Shown: in pieces, positions 32,831-43,375 of the stretch
Layout of the letters: each line of letters opens with the position of its first letter
Numbering within the stretch: position 1 is the first letter of the stretch
Assembly: GCA_946965045.2 (NCBI GenBank)
Contig: OX337232.1
Span: 2,542,001-2,606,000, forward strand
Length of the DNA stretch: 64,000 bases
Origin: Epithemia pelagica
Taxonomy: Eukaryota > Bacillariophyta > Bacillariophyceae > Surirellales > Surirellaceae
Direction: 5' to 3'
Notes under the pieces: model-generated
The model's database searches: none
Told to the model about the DNA's origin: nothing
What the model saw: the letters and a program-made list of their open reading frames with translations, nothing else
Made by a program: the position numbers and the translations under genes

Positions 32831-35311
32831 ATGAGACTCTTTACAACAGTTTGGCCATGGATCTTTGTCGTGGCCATTCTTTTTCATTTCACAGTGGCAC
32901 AGGAGAGGATCCAACAAGAGCCTCCTCAAGTCCAATTGTCCCTCGACGAATTCACGGAACTATACTCCTCGGCCAAACTCAAAGAGGTCGAGAGACGTCT
33001 CTTGGATGAACAAACGATATGGAAACAGGCTCAGAAACAAGAACGCGACCGATTCGAAAGAGAGGCCCATGAAAGGGTCCAACAGCAGGAACGCCTTGTC
33101 GTGCAAGTTCAACAAGAGCTCTTTCCCCAAAATTTTCAAGTTCTCCATCACACCGTGTCTGGTGTATACAACAGTTCGTCGTCACTGGACCCTGGAGTCG
33201 AGGGTGATTTGGCACGGTTTGACGTTGAACTGATGGTACGGGTCATGGACTATTCGGCATTTTCCCCAAACCATGCGTTGCCCCGTCCATGGACAGTGGT
33301 GCCGCTGGTCAATACAACATCCACGGTGGCTACCGACTGGAGGGTTTTCCATCATCAACAAGAAAACTTGAACAATGATGGAGAGTTTGAAGAAAAGGAT
33401 CCAGTCTCGGATCCTGGTGTTTTGGTCATGATACGAAACGAACAACAAGCCTTGGTCACCAACCAAACAGGCTTGTTCAAGATCCAGTTCACAGCGTATA
33501 CACGTGTGAGTCAGACACGAAACATGCACTCTGTATCCTTGAGCAGTCTCTTGTATCCATTGTCCAGTCTGTCCTTTCGGATTGCCCAAACTTCCCCTTC
33601 CATGTCCGCACAAGACCTGAGCATTCAACCCTCCTCGGCAGTGCTGTTAGTGAAAGCACAAGAATTCTTTACCGATATTCAAGCAACACTGCCACTGGAC
33701 GCGGACCACTTTAAACTGAGATGGGTCAATGTTGATCAAGAGCAGGGACAAGACAAGGAGACGCCGTTTGAGGCCTCCGCATCTTCCAAACAGCCGACAA
33801 GACACAAGCAGCAGACAGAGAATCCACCCCAAGTTTCAGTCATTCATCATGTCCTGCACACAATTGGAGAGGGCACAGTTCAAAGCCAACACACGCTGGA
33901 TTATACCACAACGTCCAGTGATGGATCTCCATTGAATTCCGTGGAATTTCTGGTCCATGGAGGAGACGGCGTTCACATTACATCGGTGGAGGGGTTTGCC
34001 TTACAAAGCTGGTCCGTCATTGCCGCACCCAAGAACAACAATCCTAATACCACTACAACACCCACGATACCATCCGTGACGAGTGCCGCCAAAGTAGTCA
34101 AGGCCATTTTCAAAACGTCACAAGTTGCTTCCCGCCAGGTGACATTGCACGTGCACACAGAAATGAACCGTGCCGATGCGACATCCTACAATAACAAGGA
34201 CGAAGACGACGACGAGGAATTCACCATGGTGGAATTGCCTCGCCTGGAATGTCTCCACGTGGTTCGTCAGACCGGTCACGTGGGTGTCATCAAAACCGCC
34301 AATGTGGAAGTCCACGAGCATGAGTTGGGTTCCAGTTTGTTACGCGTGGAAGCATCCGAACTGTCATCGCAACTTCGTCTCAATGTGGATCGACCCATTG
34401 TTCTGAGCTACAAGTACTGGAATCCTCAACACAATCAATTGCTACTTTCGGTGCAAGAACACGAGGCACTCGAAACCTTGGAGGCAACCATCGACCGCGT
34501 CCATTACAAGGTGGTTGTGACCGAGACACATGCCGTTCATTCACTCCTTGTCATGGTCCAAAGTACCCAGCTGCAATACTTGAATGTGTTTGGTTTACCA
34601 GCCTCCTCGTCCAAGTTTACCGTCTTGGTCAATTCGGCTCCGACGAAACCCGTCCGCGGCCGGAAGAAGCAGTCGACCGTCACAAACAACAACAATAATA
34701 CTACCAATATTCTCATTCCTCTCCACGTGGGTCTCGATCCGGAATCGGCTCATCGATCGAGCCTTCTTACGTCGGTGGAACTGACCTTTGTCAGTACCCT
34801 GGAACAAGCATTGACAACCAAGCCAGAGGAAACAACCACGACCAACAAGAATGAAACGCTGTTGATACTCGATCCACAACGGTTTGACATGCCCGTCAGT
34901 GTCTTGACCACTCATTTGAATTTGCCACAAGAGTACACGTACAACTTTTCGGGAACCCTGGGATCACATCGATTGTCCAATCGTTCGGCGATGTTACCCA
35001 TTCCACAAGCCTTGCATCATGTCCAGGGAAAACGAGTCGTCCATCACGATTATGAATTTACCATTCTCGATGACATGATGTATGACGACGACGAAGACGA
35101 CCAAGCCGCAACGGGGGGTGCGGCCGTTCGCATCCTGACACCCGAATCAGGAACCAATGCGTACTTTCAAAAACTCTTGGTCTTCTTGGAGGACCAAGCT
35201 GACAACGAAACCAACGACAGTCCAGCCGTACTTCATGTCCGAGCAACAACCAGGAAACGACCTTCCAACCGTTCGTGGCTGGAATCACTCCAACGCCGCT
35301 TGCGTTTTTGA
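32831..35311 (+). CDS. Large secreted protein, function unknown
   Basis: 826 residues from the ATG at 32831, chosen because it starts a clear signal peptide (MRLFTTVWPWIFVVAILF, cleavage likely after VAQ). A charged coiled-coil stretch (near 40-95) follows, then a long beta-rich chain without a second membrane segment. It has several N-glycosylation sequons and Asn/Thr-rich loops. The pattern of a domain ending SVEGFALQSWSVIA, then VVRQTGHVGVIKTANVEV, reminds me of very large secreted beta-rich proteins of planctomycete-like bacteria; that is recollection, not a search result. Role unknown, perhaps cell wall or secretory pathway. Confidence 0.6.
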   Translation: MRLFTTVWPWIFVVAILFHFTVAQERIQQEPPQVQLSLDEFTELYSSAKLKEVERRLLDEQTIWKQAQKQERDRFEREAHERVQQQERLVVQVQQELFPQNFQVLHHTVSGVYNSSSSLDPGVEGDLARFDVELMVRVMDYSAFSPNHALPRPWTVVPLVNTTSTVATDWRVFHHQQENLNNDGEFEEKDPVSDPGVLVMIRNEQQALVTNQTGLFKIQFTAYTRVSQTRNMHSVSLSSLLYPLSSLSFRIAQTSPSMSAQDLSIQPSSAVLLVKAQEFFTDIQATLPLDADHFKLRWVNVDQEQGQDKETPFEASASSKQPTRHKQQTENPPQVSVIHHVLHTIGEGTVQSQHTLDYTTTSSDGSPLNSVEFLVHGGDGVHITSVEGFALQSWSVIAAPKNNNPNTTTTPTIPSVTSAAKVVKAIFKTSQVASRQVTLHVHTEMNRADATSYNNKDEDDDEEFTMVELPRLECLHVVRQTGHVGVIKTANVEVHEHELGSSLLRVEASELSSQLRLNVDRPIVLSYKYWNPQHNQLLLSVQEHEALETLEATIDRVHYKVVVTETHAVHSLLVMVQSTQLQYLNVFGLPASSSKFTVLVNSAPTKPVRGRKKQSTVTNNNNNTTNILIPLHVGLDPESAHRSSLLTSVELTFVSTLEQALTTKPEETTTTNKNETLLILDPQRFDMPVSVLTTHLNLPQEYTYNFSGTLGSHRLSNRSAMLPIPQALHHVQGKRVVHHDYEFTILDDMMYDDDEDDQAATGGAAVRILTPESGTNAYFQKLLVFLEDQADNETNDSPAVLHVRATTRKRPSNRSWLESLQRRLRF

Positions 35312-35516
35312 TGAAACACGAAAGCGCATGTAGTATCCGCACTGTCTCGAATACTACATTGGTAATAGCTGGTGCTGTTGATTGTTTTTATATGATGTCA
35401 TGTACAAATAGGTTTCCGTATGTTTGGATGCCATCTTTTTCAGGTTGTGGAGGTCTCAATCCTTTGTGTGAGTCATTGTATTCGGTCGGTCATTGCTCCT
35501 TTCGGAGTGTGGATAT

Positions 35517-35991
35517 CCTTCCAGACCATGCAGAGGATTCACGTGGTTCATCCAATTGCCGCGATTGGTGGAAGCCGGAATCCCTCCTGTCCCACAAAAA
35601 GGATTCCAATGTCCACCCATCACGGCATTTGGATTGGAAACAGTGGCAGGTTTCGAGGAAGGGGCGGCATCTCGGATGATATATATCCTTCCAGACCATG
35701 CAGAGGATACCATATGGTTCATCTAATTGCCGCAATTGGTGGAAACCGGAATGCCTCCTGTCCCACAAAAAGGATTGCAATGTCCACCCATCACGACATT
35801 TAGATTGGAAACAGTGGCAGGTTTCGAGGAAGGGGCGGCATCTCGGATGATATATATCCTTCCAGACCATGCAGAGGATACCATGTGGTTCATCCAATTG
35901 CCGCGATTGGTGGAAGCCGGAATCCCTCCTGTCCCACAAAAAGGATTCCAATGTCCACCCATCACGGCATTTGGATTGCAAAAACAGTTAC
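35517..35991. repeat. Tandem repeat, 2.8 copies of about 171 bp
   Basis: Units start at 35517, 35687 and 35858, each beginning ccttccagaccatgcagagg. Copies 1 and 3 are closer to each other than to copy 2 (for example ggaatccctcc versus ggaatgcctcc), suggesting conversion or an earlier two-unit step. Copy 3 stops near atttggattg. No convincing gene; it lies between the secreted protein and the NTPase relic. Confidence 0.88.
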
Positions 35992-36072
35992 ACCCATACG
36001 GCAGTCTGGACCTTCTTGTGTTTCCCCTCTTGTGGGTTTCACACATGGTACTTATCCACCGCGGTTGGTTCT

Positions 36073-36363
36073 TCAAAAGTCCTCTCTCCCGCTAAGACCA
36101 GGGAAATCTTGGGAGGAACTTTTAATAAAAGCCATGACGTTACGGCTCACGACAATCTCTTTCCGATCGGCCACCTCACCGAATATCCGCCGCAACTTGG
36201 ACGCATCCTCCAGATATTTGTATAGTGATAACCATCTTGTTGCGTCTTCGACATTTTGAAGGAACCATTCCATACTTCTTGAAGATGAAAAGGGTAATCT
36301 GAGTAATGAGCCTCGTCGTTCCTGCTTACCGCGGCTTCTGCAGGCAAATAACAGCCGCCCCAA
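36073..36363 (-). pseudogene. Relic of N-terminal part of the P-loop protein at 36706
   Basis: About 200 bp match 37480-37680 closely, including the region encoding DGYHYTNIWRMRPSCGGYSVR and the peptide RNVMAFIKSSSQDFPG. The two matching peptides lie in different frames, so a 1-nt shift separates them, and the ATPase core is missing. It looks like a broken duplicate. Confidence 0.7.
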
Positions 36364-36705
36364 AAAGGGATATCACAACAGACTCGTTGGGATTTTGGAG
36401 TAACCTTACCTTTTTTCTTCGAGTTCCTCCGTGAAGCATGAATTTAAACCGCGACCGAATCGTCGGTTGCACGGCACAAAAACGAGACGACGACGACCAG
36501 GACGACCGTAGGACCATCTATTTCGAATTACAACCTCTGGAGAGAGACCAAGGTTTGTTTGGTCACGTGTCACAGTATTTGGAATCTACATATGTTTTGT
36601 GTGGAATGGAACTCTCTCCTTCCGACTCCAAAGCACTTGACATTTTGGTTGTAAAAGTGGTGTCTCTTCGTTCGCAGAGAATACGGATCCTGTGCTCAAT
36701 CTAGC

Positions 36706-37605
36706 TCAGCCGCTTTGCTTTGCAAAATGCTCCTGAAAGACTTTTATGGGTGTCATTTCACCATCATTGAGCTCTATCTCACCAACTTGGTCCAGCTCCA
36801 CAAGCGCCTGGATGTCTTTATCGTCCCAAAACATACCAGTCCAGCCAGGAATCTCTTTGAACTGCGCGGAAGCGCGTTCTCTTGGGTTGTCAATAACCTC
36901 TTCCATTGGAAGGATTTTGACACCACCGTTGATAGCGATCATTTCATTCGCCCATTCTCTATCCTTGGTGAGAATTAGTACATTCACTGTCGCCGCAAAA
37001 GCGGCAGTATAGAGTCGACCCACAAATTCATGATTCGCTTCGGATTGAGGTAGGTCGTCAATGATTATTCGAGGCCCTAGCTTGTACGAAGGATCTAAAT
37101 TGAGTGCGAACGGAGGGTGTGCCATAAGATTGGCAGGTTCGCCAACGGAAGGCCGAAAGCAATTCATTCTTTGAATCATTTCAGAGATGCTCCCCATTAG
37201 CTTTTCTGCAGTTGATTTGGGTTCCGTCTCCGAGGGAGGTCTCACAGACGCGACCAGGATGGAAGCAATGTGAGGCGCTGCCAAAGGTGCCGACATTTGT
37301 TTTGCAAAGCTTGTCGCAAAATCAAGACTTCCTTCTGCCTCAATCATAATGGCACGGTCGGGTCGATGGGCATAGTCTCCACGTAATAAATACATTGCGG
37401 ATGTAGTTTTTCCGCAGCCAGAGACTCCGTAACAAACAGTTGTTTGACCAGGGAACTCGTGGAAGGCACTTTTGAGAAACGCCTTGACGCTACGGCTCCG
37501 GACAATCTCCTTTCCGATCAGGGACCTCACCGAATATCCGCCGCGACTTGGACGCATCCTCCAGATATCTGTATAGTGATAACCATCTTGTTGGGCCCTC
37601 GACAT
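36706..37605 (-). CDS. P-loop NTPase, family not recognised
   Basis: 299 residues from the ATG at 37605. Walker A is GVSGCGKTTS (residues ~59-68), Walker B is PRIIIDDLPQS (near 180), and a sensor-like strand VNVLILTKDREWANEM follows, consistent with an AAA+/STAND-type fold. The N-terminal ~50 residues are basic (RMRPSRGGYSVRSLIGKEIVRS). No effector domain is visible. A truncated duplicate lies at 36073-36363. Expanded, duplicated NTPases near transposons are common for Crinkler-like families, but I see no REase tail, so that link is weak. Confidence 0.62.
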   Translation of the reverse strand: MSRAQQDGYHYTDIWRMRPSRGGYSVRSLIGKEIVRSRSVKAFLKSAFHEFPGQTTVCYGVSGCGKTTSAMYLLRGDYAHRPDRAIMIEAEGSLDFATSFAKQMSAPLAAPHIASILVASVRPPSETEPKSTAEKLMGSISEMIQRMNCFRPSVGEPANLMAHPPFALNLDPSYKLGPRIIIDDLPQSEANHEFVGRLYTAAFAATVNVLILTKDREWANEMIAINGGVKILPMEEVIDNPRERASAQFKEIPGWTGMFWDDKDIQALVELDQVGEIELNDGEMTPIKVFQEHFAKQSG

Positions 37606-38130
37606 TTTGAAGGAACCATTCCATCCTTCTTGAAGATAAAAAGGGTATATCGTTGCTGCTTCCCGCGGCTTCTGCTCCGAGTAATAACTGCGACCGGAAC
37701 GGGTCGCGGATTAAATGCGTGCTTGTTGTTCCATATAGCGAGAAGTGAACTCTGCGCATGGGCATGGTTGTGATAGAGAGTATCGTGATCGTTGGCAATC
37801 AAACGGTCTATATTATACAACTTATTACAGACATTCTGTGGCATCATTGTGCTTGACACAAACAAGTTCGTCCTCCTTTGTTGGCTGTGGTTGACGTGGA
37901 ACCACTCTTGTTGTTGTTCTTGTTTTTCTTATAGTGGTGGTGCCGTTTCCTTTGGTGGCACGGCAACAACAACAACAACAACCCGACGGCTGCCCTCCGT
38001 GGAACGAAGAAGAAGGAATGACAAAGTGCGGTGTCGTACGAATCCTAATTCGATTGGAGAGGAACAACAACAAGACAACTACCTGGGGAATCGGCGACAG
38101 TCGTTGTCCCGCCAGAACAATCCGGACAGG
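37606..38130. promoter_or_regulatory. Divergent region between NTPase and DNA-repair fusion gene
   Basis: The fusion gene's frame is open from 37792 but has no ATG before 38131. ttgttcttgtttttcttatag (37913-37933) looks like a pyrimidine tract and 3' splice site, so an upstream exon with the true start may exist. The part near 37606-37680 matches the relic at 36240-36340. Confidence 0.4.
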
Positions 38131-41004
38131 ATGCCATCTCCCAACAACAACAACAACCAGGACGACGACGAGGAACAACCAAAGCGACGACAAGCTGCAA
38201 ATGATGATGATGATGATGGTGAGCCTGTGACGAAGCGACCACGCATCACGAATGACAGTCGTAGCAAACCAAAACCACAACGACAACAAGCCACTTTGAC
38301 GTCCTTTTTTCAATCCAAGAAACCACCAAAACCAAAGCAACCACCACAACAACAACAAGACGCCAAATCCAGCAGCACCAGCACCAAGTCGGAAAGTACT
38401 ACAACACCCTCCATTCCACCAGACGAACCAGAATCGAAACCAGGCAATAACAACAAGAAGGAGTCCACACAACCACCACCAATCATTTCCTCTATGACAA
38501 CTACCACCAGTGACACGACGGCACCATTGTTGTCGTCGTCTTTGTCTTTCTCCAACTCACCCTTGGTACCACCTCCCTTGGTGACTCCCGTACCCGATCC
38601 GATTGTCCCCACAATTGTATCACCCAATCCTCGAGTGGAATGGAAGTCCTTGCACGATTCTCATGTCTTGGTACGCATCGACCGATCGTCGACGTCCTCA
38701 ACTACCAGTGGTGGCAACAAGAATAAATTGGCCGCCTTGGATTTGGATGGAACCTTGGTGATTTGGGCGAGTTCCTTTTCGGGATTTTGGCCCAATCAAT
38801 TGACCCATTTCAATCTGTGGTCGTCGACGGTCATTCCGCAATTGCGGGCCTTGGTCGATGACCATGGCTACCAATTGCTCATTGTATCCAACCAAGGAGG
38901 CATTCAATCGGCCCATTCGGGCAAAAAGGCCACCTTGGTCAAACATGTGATCAATTATTTGGCGCATGAGCTCCAACGACCCTTGCAAGCCGTCGTGTCC
39001 ACCAAGAGTCCCAAACGATATGCCGCCACATCCTTTCACAAACCGTCCCCCAAACTCTGGAAGGTGGCCCTGGAATCGTCGGGGTTGATTCAACCGACCA
39101 ACAAGAAGGAGCAGAAATGGAATTGGGCCGAGAGTTTTTTTGCGGGCGATTCGGCCGACCCCAACGACGACCAAGGCGGGGTCGATGCCAAATTTGCTCA
39201 AGCCGTCTCTGACGAGTATTTATCAAAGGAAGGAGTGACCTTGCAATTCTTTACTCCCACGCAATTGTTTGGACCCAGTGATGAGGAACGGCGATCTCCG
39301 ACGTTGACAGGACTCACGAGTGTCGATCCCGTGCCACCCGCCGCCTGCCAAACGCGTGCGGCCTTGCTGGGAGGATACTTGTCCGGACCCCTCCTCTTGC
39401 TCTTGTGCGGTGTCCAAGGGAGTGGCAAATCCACCGTTTGTCATGAATTGATCGAGGCAACCAAACAAAATCCAAAGCATTTGACCCAGTGGGTGCACTT
39501 GAGTCAAGATACCATCAACAATGGCAAACCTGGCAAACGAGAAACGGTCGAGGCTCGGACCCGACACGCCTTGGAACAAGGCTTGTGTGTCGTGGTGGAT
39601 CGCATGCATTTGGATGCCACACAACGACAGTATTTTGTCGCCGTGGCGGAATCACTGGACATTCCCGTTCATGTCCTGGCATTGACGCCGCCGCAATCCG
39701 TCGTGGTACATCGGGTCCGACATCGAACCAATCATCCGGGCAAGGTCCAAGGACCGAGCGGAGTCAAATCGACCCTGCAATCCTTGCGTCACTTGGTTCT
39801 ACCCACGTATGCGCAGGAACCAGGCTTGACCTTGATTCATGTGGCCAGCACTCCCCGGCAAGTGTCGCAGCTGGTCGACGTGTATCGTAACGTGCGAGCA
39901 TTGTCCTCATCCGACACTCCAAATACAAACAACCCGAATTTCGGTAGCAATAATACCAACCGACGCACCCTGGCGACACGAATTCCCTTGGCGTCGACAG
40001 AGGCCGGGGACGATGACCATGACAAAAACAACCACAACGACGACGACGACAAAAACGAGCAAACGTTGACTCTACCGATTCTAACCTTGGGAACCATGGG
40101 CATTGGAAAAAAGAAGACGGCAGACGCAATTCGCGAGGCGATTGCGGCAGAATGTCAGGCCATTGATACGGCACCCACGTACAAGAATGAAGAACAGGTC
40201 GGCGAAGCGCTCTCCCAACTCGACCCGACTCATGAAAATGTCTTTTGTATTGCCAAGATTCCCAAATCCGTCACGCAACCCGAACAAGTGGCCGTAGAAC
40301 TGGACGCTACCTTGACGAAATTGCAACGATCATCGGTTCATCTCTTGTTGTTGCATTGGCCCTGTGATGTCATGGCGGCGGATACCTTGTCCGCCGTCTG
40401 GAAGGCCATGGAAGCATGTGTCCAGCAAGGCAAATGCCGAGCCTTGGGAGTGTGCAATTTCAATGGTGCAGCCTTGACGACCTTGCTCGCGTCGTGTACG
40501 ATACGGCCCGTGGTCAATCAAGTTGAACGGCATCCTCTGTTGCCGCAATGGGACTTGATGGATGTGTGTGCCCGTCACAATATTGTTTTGCAAGCTCATA
40601 CACCCTTGGGACAAGGCCGCGACGAATTGCTCGCTCATCCCGTGATTGTCGACCTGGCGACCCAGCATGGCAGCAACAATGGCAATCCGCTGTCGCCGGC
40701 GCAAGTGGTACTCTTGTGGAACCTTCAACAAGGATGTGCCGTCGTACCCAAATGCAGTAGTCCCCAACACTTGAGGGAATTGACTCGAGTCATATACGGC
40801 AACGACAAGCAACAGAAAGAGTTTGTTGGGTGCTTGTCTCCCGCTGAGATGAAACGGTTGGATTCCTTGACCATGACGACGGCATCCGACAGCGACGCCA
40901 CACTGGCGTCAACAACGACCACACGATTTGTGGCTCCTCCCTTCATGTATGGGACACAATCCTATTGTTGGGGAACCCGCATGCCTCGTCGTCGCAGCAA
41001 GTGA
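38131..41004 (+). CDS. Polynucleotide kinase 3'-phosphatase fused to aldo-keto reductase
   Basis: 957 residues from the first ATG. The disordered, basic N-terminus contains QATLTSFF (near 53-60), a textbook PCNA-binding PIP box. A HAD phosphatase follows (LAALDLDGTLVIW near 200, LLIVSNQGGIQ, FAGDSADPND), then a P-loop kinase (CGVQGSGKST near 427, SQDTINNGKPGKRE). Together these are the PNKP pair that restores 5'-phosphate/3'-hydroxyl ends in DNA repair. After an acidic linker, an aldo-keto reductase begins near 648 (LGTMGIGKKKTADAI) with the tetrad D and Y (AIDTAPTYKNEE), K (CIAKIPKS) and H (LLHWPCD). No stop or splice signal separates the parts. FHA/zinc finger modules are absent. The joint role is unknown; handling of aldehyde-type lesions is speculation. 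Confidence 0.88.
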   Translation: MPSPNNNNNQDDDEEQPKRRQAANDDDDDGEPVTKRPRITNDSRSKPKPQRQQATLTSFFQSKKPPKPKQPPQQQQDAKSSSTSTKSESTTTPSIPPDEPESKPGNNNKKESTQPPPIISSMTTTTSDTTAPLLSSSLSFSNSPLVPPPLVTPVPDPIVPTIVSPNPRVEWKSLHDSHVLVRIDRSSTSSTTSGGNKNKLAALDLDGTLVIWASSFSGFWPNQLTHFNLWSSTVIPQLRALVDDHGYQLLIVSNQGGIQSAHSGKKATLVKHVINYLAHELQRPLQAVVSTKSPKRYAATSFHKPSPKLWKVALESSGLIQPTNKKEQKWNWAESFFAGDSADPNDDQGGVDAKFAQAVSDEYLSKEGVTLQFFTPTQLFGPSDEERRSPTLTGLTSVDPVPPAACQTRAALLGGYLSGPLLLLLCGVQGSGKSTVCHELIEATKQNPKHLTQWVHLSQDTINNGKPGKRETVEARTRHALEQGLCVVVDRMHLDATQRQYFVAVAESLDIPVHVLALTPPQSVVVHRVRHRTNHPGKVQGPSGVKSTLQSLRHLVLPTYAQEPGLTLIHVASTPRQVSQLVDVYRNVRALSSSDTPNTNNPNFGSNNTNRRTLATRIPLASTEAGDDDHDKNNHNDDDDKNEQTLTLPILTLGTMGIGKKKTADAIREAIAAECQAIDTAPTYKNEEQVGEALSQLDPTHENVFCIAKIPKSVTQPEQVAVELDATLTKLQRSSVHLLLLHWPCDVMAADTLSAVWKAMEACVQQGKCRALGVCNFNGAALTTLLASCTIRPVVNQVERHPLLPQWDLMDVCARHNIVLQAHTPLGQGRDELLAHPVIVDLATQHGSNNGNPLSPAQVVLLWNLQQGCAVVPKCSSPQHLRELTRVIYGNDKQQKEFVGCLSPAEMKRLDSLTMTTASDSDATLASTTTTRFVAPPFMYGTQSYCWGTRMPRRRSK

Positions 41005-41819
41005 CATGCAATCGTGGGTTTTGGAAAGCCAATGGACCGTATTAGAATCGTTTTCGTCCATGGATGAAGGTTTCACCAATAGCATGAGAAGGGAGATTTG
41101 GAAGACACAACAAAACATTAGTGCGTTGATACATGTGTGTGTGCACAAGCAGGTTGCACCCACATCCCAGCCTTGGTACAAAAAAGAAGAGGCAGGGAAT
41201 CTCGTTTGCCCATCTTTTGGAGAAAACAAAGAGAAGCACTCTTGAGATTACCCAAACTATGAGAAAACTTGTTCTTCTATAGATTGTGGATACTCTTTGG
41301 AGTCGTCGTCGTCCTGGCGCTACTATACTAGATTGGCATCCTCATCCGCAGAGTCTCCTCTCTAGGAGGACATGCTGCTATACTATGGGAGCACACATCC
41401 AATCACTTGTATCGCAAACGACTGCATGCCATACACAAGGCTCTCTGGTCTCATCATCTCTCTCTCTCCTATCAGGAAACCAAAGGCACTCCCAACCCAG
41501 CCGGTGGAGCGGGAATTGGATCTGCTCCAGCCGCGTTCGGTGTCGTGGCTGTCTTCTTCTTTGCCGTGTAAAGGTCCGAGGGCGCAACCTTCTTGCGCTT
41601 GTTGTCTCCCAAGACTGTTTTCGACATGAATATGCCATCACAAACTGTTGCTGCAACGGCAAAGACAGGTTCCCTGGTGTGTTGTTGGTCCAATACTCGT
41701 TGGGATTTTGGAGTAACCTTATAGCTGTTTGACGAAAGCCATGCGACCATTTAAGCTGGGCTAGGAGAGTCATGTATGTGGTCGCACCGAGTTTTGAATC
41801 GTCGTCATTGTGACGAAGG
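41005..41819. other. Intergenic, no gene recognised
   Basis: Overlapping frames on both strands (for example 41286-41732) lack recognisable features. The word gttgggattttggagtaacctta (41699-41721) also occurs at 36387-36409, a small dispersed repeat. Confidence 0.45.
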
Positions 41820-42347
41820 ATGACGCAAGATAGAACTCCCTCTCGAGTCATGATACCTGAAGAAAGGACGTCTGTGCTTCAGACGCTGACGAACATTGTG
41901 GAAAACCCTGCCAACATTGGTCGAGGATGGATTGGTTGTGCGGTGCGAGAAGCGCCTTGGACGTGGTCCATTCCACTGCAGTTGAAATGCAAACGGAATT
42001 CCCAGACTATTTTCCGACGACAGACATGAATTCCAGCAGCTCTTTTGGGTGCTTTGTTTGCATGCTACTTGACCCATCCCTTTGACACTGTGAAGACATG
42101 CATGCAAGGCGACATTGAACGAAAAACCTACGGAATATTCTCGCAAACGGCGCAGACGATTTGGAATCAACATGGATTGGGTGGCTTTTATCGAGGATCC
42201 ACCTTTCGCAATGCGCGACAAGTACGTGCCGTTTTTATTATGGAACTGATGCAAGAAAAGGTTGGTATGCTGTTGTATCCATCGGCATATGGTGAGATGA
42301 AACTGACGACTCGGCCAACAACGTTGTCCCACACACATGGGCTATAG
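41820..42347 (+). pseudogene. Mitochondrial carrier family relic
   Basis: In one frame from 41820, GWIGCAVREAPW leads through an in-frame TGA (42027-42029) into AALLGALFACYLTHPFDTVKTCMQGD, the PxD-x-x-K signature of mitochondrial carriers, and GLGGFYRGSTFRNARQV. Only about half a carrier is present. With the stop and the missing first repeats, it should be non-functional. Confidence 0.7.
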
Positions 42348-42583
42348 CTACTTGTACTCTTCTTATTCTAGAGAGGGCGTACCGCGCCATAATACATGAA
42401 CCCATTGTAGAACGTGTTTTATTTCTTTATGTCCCTTGTCCTTTGATACTTATCCCACCTACAGCAATAGTGCCCACAAATTATCTTTCGACGGGACTGG
42501 AAGTTCTGTAATGGATCAATGGATCGCTGGGGCTGCCTGCTACCACGGAAACCGCATTAAGCGACAAGAAACGGCGTGACGTT

Positions 42584-43375
42584 CTAATGGCGGCGGCGGC
42601 GGACACTGCGCCCGAGCTGCTGGCGTTCTCCGCTTCGACGACGAGTACGTCGCTCGACACCCTGCTCCTCACCTTCCCCGTCACCTTGCGCCTCTTGCCG
42701 CCGCTGCTGGACTTGTGCCATTTGACTGCGAGTACGAAGCCCAACACCCTGCGCTTCACCTTGCCGGCCTGCACCTTGCGTCTCACCTTGCACGTCACCT
42801 TGAACTTGATCGTGTCCGCCACCTTGTGCTTGATCTTGCCCGCCACCATACTCGCCAACAGTCTCTTCGTCTGAAGACGAAGAGACGTGGCCTTCACGTC
42901 GAGCCAGAACTTCCTGAAACTCTTCAAGTACCCCAATGAGCTGCAATGTTACTCGGAGACTTCGGTTTGACCGAATATCTTCGAAGGATATTCCTCCGCA
43001 AGCAATGCGGCGCAGCATTGTTATTGTATTAGGCCGGTCGTTGTCATGCCGGAGAAGGCGCGCTCGATTGAGTTGTTCGTAAAACGACGAGATCAGCGAA
43101 AAGAAGCTTACATAATACCCTTGACTTTGTCGGGCCAAATCACCCAGAAAGTCAAGATTGGCTGGCAGGATCAATGCCTGGAAGGTCCTGTTCGCCAGGT
43201 CCAAATTTGCTGCTGCTCGCGCTGCTGCCGCCATCTTCTCCTTTTTACGCGCCTCTTTCAGTTTCCGACGGAACTCTATGCCACGTGCAGAGCGCTTTCC
43301 TTCCTCCTCCGAATCCCAACCCGCAAATGCAACCTTTCGTGATGTTGGAATATGAACAGGAGGCGCTGTGGACAT
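42584..43375 (-). CDS. Hypothetical basic/Gln-Gly-rich protein
   Basis: 263 residues from the ATG at 43375. An N-terminal Lys/Arg/Ala helix region, a middle globular part (GYYVSFFSLISSFYEQLNRARLL, a possible helix bundle), then a C-terminal low-complexity region of repeats such as GQDQAQGGGHDQVQGDVQG and an Arg-rich end. No known family. Compositional bias could also open such a frame by chance, so the gene is uncertain. It lies near the right end of the A2 segment. Confidence 0.42.
   Translation of the reverse strand: MSTAPPVHIPTSRKVAFAGWDSEEEGKRSARGIEFRRKLKEARKKEKMAAAARAAANLDLANRTFQALILPANLDFLGDLARQSQGYYVSFFSLISSFYEQLNRARLLRHDNDRPNTITMLRRIACGGISFEDIRSNRSLRVTLQLIGVLEEFQEVLARREGHVSSSSDEETVGEYGGGQDQAQGGGHDQVQGDVQGETQGAGRQGEAQGVGLRTRSQMAQVQQRRQEAQGDGEGEEQGVERRTRRRSGERQQLGRSVRRRRH

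Noticed and set aside
35493-36095. Overlapping ORFs in the 171-bp tandem repeat as a repeat protein
   Set aside because: Frames are open on both strands because of repeat composition, have no consistent start, and the units differ by a 1-bp length change that breaks frame.
37792-38130. Upstream extension of the repair fusion protein from 37792
   Set aside because: The first codon there is TTG, the encoded stretch (WLWLTWNHSCCCSCF) looks non-coding, and a splice-acceptor-like sequence ends at 37933; the ATG at 38131 is used instead.
42584-42874. Plus-strand ORF opposite the Gln/Gly-rich protein
   Set aside because: The repeat-rich composition keeps both strands open; the minus frame has the better start and a non-repetitive N-terminal part.
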